A stretch of 64,000 nucleotides of DNA from Anoplopoma fimbria. Lineage: Eukaryota > Chordata > Actinopteri > Perciformes > Anoplopomatidae. How positions within the stretch are numbered: the stretch's first letter is position 1; the number at the start of each line of letters is the position of its first letter. The notes under the pieces are model-generated. The model saw only the letters and a program-made list of their open reading frames with translations, ran no database searches and was not told the DNA's origin. The position numbers and the translations under genes were made by a program. Location of the stretch: NCBI RefSeq assembly GCF_027596085.1, contig NC_072462.1:19103921-19167920 (forward strand), in the 5' to 3' direction. Shown here in pieces: positions 13,714 to 64,000 of the stretch.

Positions 13714-14058
13714 TCTGCACGGTGGTGTAGTGGTTAGCACTGTCGCCTCACAGCAAGAGGGGCCGGGGTTCAATTCCCGGGCTGGACAACCTTCTGTGTA
13801 GAGTTTGCATGTTCTCCCTGTGTCAGCGTGGGTTCTCTCTGGGTTCTCCGGCTTCCTCCCACAGTCCAAAGACATGCAGGTTAGGTGCATTGAAGACTCT
13901 AAATTGCCTGTGGATGTGAGTGGTTGTTTTGTCTCTATATGTCAGCCCGGCGACCTGTCCAGGGTGTACCCTGCCTTCGCCCATTGACAGCTGAGATCGG
14001 CTCCAGCACCCCTGCGACCCTTAACTGGATAAGCAGGTTACGGAAAATGGATGGATGG
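13714..14058 (+). mobile_element. tRNA-derived SINE with ATGG tail and intact target-site duplication
   Basis: The 5' part is tRNA-like: GGTGTAGTGGTTAGCACT (A-box region) and GGTTCAATTCC (B box). It is followed by the well-known fish SINE body (GTTCTCCCTGTGTCAGCGTG, CGGCTTCCTCCCACAGTCC, TCTAAATTGCCTGTGG) and an ATGGATGGATGG tail of RTE-like LINE type. The 12-bp ATGTTGGAATCC flanks it exactly at 13702-13713 and 14059-14070. No further decay is visible at the ends, which points to a fairly recent insertion. Confidence 0.9.
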
Positions 14059-14070
14059 ATGTTGGAATCC

Positions 14071-15338
14071 CAAAGTACAGAATGTACAGAAATCACTACT
14101 TTATCCAGACACATAAGTCAAATTTTATGTTCAAATACAATCACACCAAAAACATTTGTTGATGCTGAAAATTTTAATTGGAAAGCAATATTGTAAAACA
14201 AATCATCATCATCGCCATCTTAATTCAGTAGACCCAAAACAAGAAACCTGCCATGAAAGCTATCATATATGCCTGCAAATAGGCCTATAAAAACCATGTG
14301 AAGTAGTCCACTGTGACATTAAACCTAGTTTCATTTTTATTTTTTTATCTTGTGGATGAATTTCCAGGACTCAATAGCGGGACTGGAAACGGCCAGAAAG
14401 TACCCACACAGCAGTATCTATGTCTCACACATCTGTAAAGACTCAAAGTTTTCAAAAAACAATAAGGGAGATACAGAAAAGTCTATCAGCACTACTAACA
14501 ACCAGCTACCACCTGATGGTGCTATAACACAGCAGAAATGAGACGGTCAAAGATTTTACAGTGCAGTTTGAGGCTTTTAATAGCAGTGGTGTACTTGGAA
14601 ATCTCAGCACCGTAGAATCATGATCACCATCCACGAGAAACAGTTTAATCTACCCAGGAATGTAGAGCATGACATGCTGGCAATAAATATGACACTGTCA
14701 TGCTATACCATGTATTGGTGATGAACCAAGACTTTACTGTTGCAGTCCCAAAATAAAGACATTAAATATAATTCACTCCTGCAACCACTCTACTACTGCC
14801 CAGTTTCGTTTTGATGTGTTTTTTACATAAGTGTTTAAAGTGTTTAGTCATGGCTGTGCAACATCCTTGGACATACTCTAGCAGGCGGAATATTCCCAGC
14901 AGCACTCAGGAGAAAATTGGAAGTGCCTGTATCTATATTGCTTATAAAATATGTAAAACCCTGCCCAAAGATATTAGAGTGGCTGACACAGCAAAAAAAA
15001 AATCAAAACAAAAACAAATATCCATTTCACAAATCTTCCAAGTTTCCAGCAGTCAATGTATTGCTCTGTATTTCATTATTGTTCGGTGATTGTTATGGAG
15101 TAAAGTACTCAAGCTGAAATCCTTGAAGGCCGACAGATTTTTTTCAAATACAAAAAGAAAAACACCTGGAATTTCATATTTCACTACACAACCCATTCAA
15201 ATGGTTCTGCTTCAGGTAACAGAGAATGAACATATTTGCTTCATCATGTTTCATATTAATCAGGTCACAGTTTGACCCAGAACCAGTATCAACGTTTTCA
15301 TCAATGATAGATCCCAGCACCATCTGCTCCAAGTCATC

Positions 15339-15398
<60 letters not shown>

Positions 15399-18300
15399 TG
15401 TATGTGACGTCACCATTCAAATCCTCACTACTGTTTGCAGATTTATAGTGTAGTGTAAAATTATCCATATGCCATTTGCCAATTTGATGCATGTCCACCC
15501 ATTGTAATAGTTACCATACTGGTCTGCTGTGGAGTGCAGAGGCATCATAACCGTCATTAACTTTCTCATAGTTGATTTTAACGGAGCACTGGCAGAGACC
15601 AAACCGCTACAGGTTTAACACTGGTTTCTGTCGAACCAAGATAATTTGGGCTCCAAATTAGCCTAAAATGAAACACTATACAATAACAAGTCCACAAATA
15701 TTATTGTAATTATTGTATTATTGTTTCTTTTTTGTCATTGCCAAACCATTGTTTGAAAGCACGAATAGTTAGTTATTAAAACATTAGCTCAAATACTTTG
15801 ACTTGTGTCATCTTTAGCATTTTTAGCTAGCGTCAACAGGTACGCTACCTACCAAGCGTTTAAGAGCTGCATTGTTTTTATGGCTAACATGTAGCCCCTC
15901 TCATGTATGAGTATGTCTTTATCATGCTATTGTTAATGGCAAAAAGCATGAGAGGCAATGACTATTGGCTATATGCCACAGCCATAATAATTCAGTTCAA
16001 GGATATTAGTTGTTAGCTAACGTTACCAATTGACCTACTGCTAGATTGTGTCCAAATAAATGCAGACCACACTCCTGAAAAGGCTACCATACTCCTTCAT
16101 AGGGACTGTATCAGATATCGATTCTTTTTATGCTTTTTAGTTAGCAGGATTAAGCATGACGACTCTTCCAACAGGTTACATCAGAATTATTTCAACCATC
16201 ACTGGTCTGCGAGAATAAGCAGTGAACACATTTTTCTGATAAGGACACTTTTTTGGTAATGTTGGCTCATTTGCATATTTTAATTATAATATACAAATAT
16301 ACAGTATGTAGCAAACACCAGGGACACATACCCATTCTTCTTGCAGTTTGTTAGTTAATCCTTCACTGGACCTTTCATTGTGGTGTATTCATTCAAGTGT
16401 CAAAGTGACATATAGAAAAATGTGCCTGCCAAAGACCAACTGACACATTACTGTATAACCCATTATGGGAGAGTTAATCTTATGCATGGAAACCCTTTGC
16501 CTATTTGATTTTCATGCTGTGCACATAAACATATTTTAACAGATGCATCTCCTTGAGGGTAATTGCTATGTTGAATTTTGAGAATCAGTCTGGTTACATT
16601 GACAACTATTCCAGCAGACCTTTCATCTCAGGTAAATCTAGAGTATTGTCAAGGCTATGGCAATAAGATGTTACACATACCGCCATCTTAATAAATCCAT
16701 TAACATCAGGCACTAGAAAATACAAAGCTGGCTTTCGAATACACCGTGAATTGTTGAACCCACACAAACACTAAAAGTTAAGGGTTGTACTAGTTGGCAA
16801 ATAAAATGTCCTCAGAAATGTTTTCATTGTTGAGAGAATATCATATTTTGAATTTCCCCATGTTTTCACAGTATTGATTTTCACATCATTGCTTTTGTCT
16901 TGAAATGATGGAATGGCTCTGATGTTAATCTGTTGGCAGATGGCACCTATGAATATAAAATGCATGAATTTCGTAGTCTTGTCACATGGTGTCTTGTTGA
17001 AGGGGTTGTTGCACGTAACATTGCAACATCGCTCTGCAGAAAGATTATGTTGCTGGGGCGAGAGGGGTTGAATAAAAAAGATGGAGAGAGAGAGAGAGAC
17101 TTGGTTGTCTGTGCATCTTCACTCTGATTTGGAAAAGTGGGCTACAGAGAGTAAATACATCATATGACTGGAATAAAAATGTTACTCTTTAGATGACGAC
17201 AAAGAGATGAGTCATGCGCTTTCATACTGATTGCCTGATGGGTGTGATTCAACTTTCATAAACGGTGTTGCTCACCTTGAAACATAATACCAATTTAAGT
17301 TGATTTGTTGAAACCGAAACTACCAGGGCACTATGACATAGTCATCATAGGAGTATCAAACATGCAAAAACAAAAAAATATAAAATTAGTTAAACTAGAA
17401 AGGTGCACTCATTATAGCTCGTATCTCCTCCAGACGTGTCTGCATAAACACTGCTGAATTATTTGATTGAATTAAAAAGGTGTCAAAAAACAGGCGGTGA
17501 TGTAACTTTATACAATAGATGGGCTTCGAGGTTGTCTTATAAAACACTTAAGACAATCCTACCAAAACACAAAAGTAAACTCACCAAGCTGTCTAGTCGC
17601 TTAACAGCATCTGAGTAGGTGTGAGCTTAAGTGGTAAGCGATTATCCAAACAAAGTGAGCCATATAGTAGCTTCAGAAAGGTACTCAGCAGCATGTGTAC
17701 TGATTGTTCCGTTACCTGTTAGCTGTTGGCCAAACCCATCGTCGGTTTCTGCCCCACTGTGTATCTGTTCGCAGAGTAGCGTCTGGGAGTCACTAGATCG
17801 CTAGTGGCCCCTAATGGTCACGGTGCCCATTAAGAGTAGTGAGTGAGGAGTCAGCAGGCAGCCAGTGGCAGCATAACACAGGCAACAAAAAGGTGTTCTG
17901 AGAAAGGGTGAGTCCCCACAACCAGGAGAGGTCCTTGGGCATGCAGCCATGACTGGACACCCACATATTGTGCAGTTTGCTGCAGCTCAATGCAAGATTA
18001 GCCATGGACAAAAAACAGTGATGCACACTCAGTAACGGATGTACACAGACACACAGGCGACTGAACACATTCCCCAAGGTTACGCCTGGTGGAGATAATA
18101 ACATTTTATTAAGGATTATTTAATAGATCAAGCTTCACAGTGGTTACACAGCTAATCATTTCAGAGGTTATTTGGATTTATTATTAAAAGTGTTACAGAA
18201 ATTGATAGTATGGACCGATCACAATCTCTTTGCCTTTGAAATATCACCTTTAAATCATTTTGTCTGTCCATGATTTTATTTACTTTTTTTGCTACTGAAT

Positions 18301-18599
18301 TGCAACATCTAACCGCCATGCATGACCTCCCGATGTGACGGAGAGAGGGAGAGTGGTGGAACAAAAGGGGAGGGAGAGGACATGCAGTTTTTATGAAGCA
18401 TTCACGTTGTTGATGGTTTTCCCTCTGTCTGCTTGTGACACTAAAATAAGAGGGAAGTAGGCTAATGTATGGCACCGTGTTCCTTGCCACATTAACTTCA
18501 ACCTTCGACAGTCAAAAAGTGACCAAGCTGTACACGGAATCATGCCGCAGAAGAACAAGCACTCAGGCATTGTATAGTAGATAGAATATTATATCAATT
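14071..18599. other. Upstream non-coding DNA, no gene seen
   Basis: Mostly AT-rich. A (TA)28 microsatellite lies at 15342-15397. Apart from that no gene, RNA gene or element could be supported. Confidence 0.5.
15342..15397. repeat. (TA)28 microsatellite
   Basis: 56 bp of uninterrupted TA dinucleotide. Confidence 0.97.
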
Positions 18600-18955
18600 T
18601 ATATTTTACAAGCTTCTATCTCTCTCACTGCTGTTCTGTCTTCCCATCTGTTTCCAGGTGGGAGGTGCCACGGAAAAGCCGAGGTCTGAGAGAGGGATGG
18701 ATGTGAGATAGATAATAATTTGAACGCATTCCTCAGCTTTGGCTCCCTGCACCTTTGGCACCTCACTTACGCAAGAAGCGACAACAGCTATTGTGGATGA
18801 AAAGCCTTTAGCAGAGTAAATAACCCAGAGAAAGAGGCAGAGCGGCAGCAAGAGGAGGACATTTGACAGGGAAAAGAAAAAAGGGGAGCAGCTCTGCAGC
18901 AGGATCCCCACCGTGCTGAAGACAGGACTGCGTGACTGGTCTGTGAAGGCACAGG

Positions 18956-18958
<3 letters not shown>

Positions 18959-18992
<34 letters not shown>

Positions 18993-19013
18993 GAGAGGAG
19001 AGGAGGGAGGAAG
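18959..19013. repeat. (GA)n / (GGAGA)n purine tract upstream of ank1 exon 1
   Basis: About 29 bp of GA units, then GGAGA units and a GGGAGGAAGG end: a homopurine tract of the kind able to adopt triplex structure, in the probable promoter. Confidence 0.9.
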
Positions 19014-19241
19014 GTAGGATAGAAAGAAGGGGGGGGGGGTGGGAGCCAATTCGGCGCAGTGCAAGCTGACTGGATGAGTAGCAGCCGTGGCACAGGCAGC
19101 AGCATCAGCACCACTAGCTGTAGCATCCTTCTTTGTGGCTGCTGGAGGCTGTCTTGTGAGCTGCCGGAGCATCAGCATCATCCATCCGCACACAGAAATA
19201 TCCGGACACAGACGTCTCCACTGCCTGCCTTATTTGCACAC

Positions 19242-19274
19242 ATGTCGTGGTGGCCACCAGAGAGGAGGAAGTGA
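19242..19274 (+). other. Short upstream ORF in the probable ank1 leader
   Basis: ATG followed by ten sense codons in total and TGA, encoding MSWWPPERRK, ending 115 nt before the ank1 start and in a different frame. It would matter for translation only if transcription starts upstream of 19242, which is not shown by the sequence. Confidence 0.35.
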
Positions 19275-19350
19275 GTGACGGGGGGACAGGGACAGAGGGA
19301 CACGGGGAGAGGAAACACTTGGTGAGGTGGGCTGGAGCGACGCCGACTAG

Positions 19351-19380
19351 AGCACCAGTAGCACCAGTAGCACCAGTAGC
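19351..19380 (+). repeat. 9-bp tandem repeat (AGCACCAGT, three copies plus AGC) just before the ank1 start codon
   Basis: Three exact copies of AGCACCAGT at 19351-19359, 19360-19368 and 19369-19377 are followed by AGC. The unit lies directly after the in-frame TAG and ends nine bases before ATG, so it is in the leader, not the protein. Confidence 0.85.
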
Positions 19381-19389
19381 AGAGGCACC

Positions 19390-64000
<44,611 letters not shown>

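Larger units (their letters stand above)
18600..19389 (+). promoter_or_regulatory. ank1: Probable promoter and 5' UTR of the exon-1 ank1 transcript
   Basis: G+C and CpG content rises from about 18900 to 19520 compared with the AT-rich flanks. The segment carries a GA/GGAGA purine tract (18959-19013), a G11 tract (19029-19039) and CAG/AGC-rich sequence just before the start codon. No convincing TATA box or initiator could be chosen by eye, so the transcription start is not assigned. In the probable leader, a short upstream reading frame starts at 19242 and a 9-bp unit is repeated at 19351-19380. The inference is a TATA-less promoter of the neuronal/general ank1 type. Confidence 0.5.

Noticed and set aside
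13714..13800. A tRNA gene
   Set aside because: The A and B boxes belong to the head of a SINE with the usual body, tail and target duplication.
18606..19193. 195-codon minus-strand open frame across the ank1 promoter
   Set aside because: It is held open by the GA/GGAGA tract, reads as Ser/Leu/Pro low-complexity sequence, overlaps the leader antisense and shows no domain.

Overview
The window is nuclear DNA of a ray-finned fish, most likely a percomorph-type teleost. Supporting signs are long CA/TG, GA and GATA microsatellites, fish-type tRNA-derived SINEs, a SINE/LINE tail with the CGCTTT-GGATA-AAAGCG stem-loop followed by TGTAA units, hAT-like miniature elements, and one large vertebrate gene with small GT-AG exons. 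There are no operons, CRISPR arrays or bacterial features.

The only gene I can support is the 5' part of ank1 (erythrocyte-type ankyrin, ankyrin-R) on the + strand. Coding exon 1 (19390-19515) gives a basic 42-residue N-terminus. A 33.6 kb first intron follows. Exons 2 to 19 (53089 to the window edge) encode ankyrin repeats 1 to 22 in an unbroken series; the last exon is cut by the window end. Every junction is phase 0. Exons are one repeat (99 nt, or 102 for the first) or two repeats (198 or 186 nt). The 761 residues assembled here hold most of the membrane-binding domain. The last two repeats, the ZU5-ZU5-UPA spectrin-binding region and the death domain must lie beyond the right edge.

Layout: 1-18600 is upstream non-coding DNA with repeat-derived patches (1-560, about 589-702, 1806-1990, 11934-12250, 13714-14058) and one block (10885-11640) that looks like candidate conserved non-coding sequence. 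18600-19389 is the probable promoter and 5' UTR, crowded with GA and G tracts. 19516-53088 is intron 1, carrying a 5'-truncated LINE with a GATA tail, a TG/CA microsatellite pair in inverted orientation, a full tRNA-derived SINE, a hAT-like MITE, a second copy of the 1.8 kb repeat and further microsatellites. 53191-63913 alternates small exons and mostly short introns, one of which carries a MITE.

I found no previously undescribed biological system. The most checkable observations are the element boundaries with target-site duplications, the LINE/SINE-tail repeat family, the inverted TG/CA pair, the simple-repeat crowding around exon 1, and the absence of a recognisable erythroid alternative first exon.
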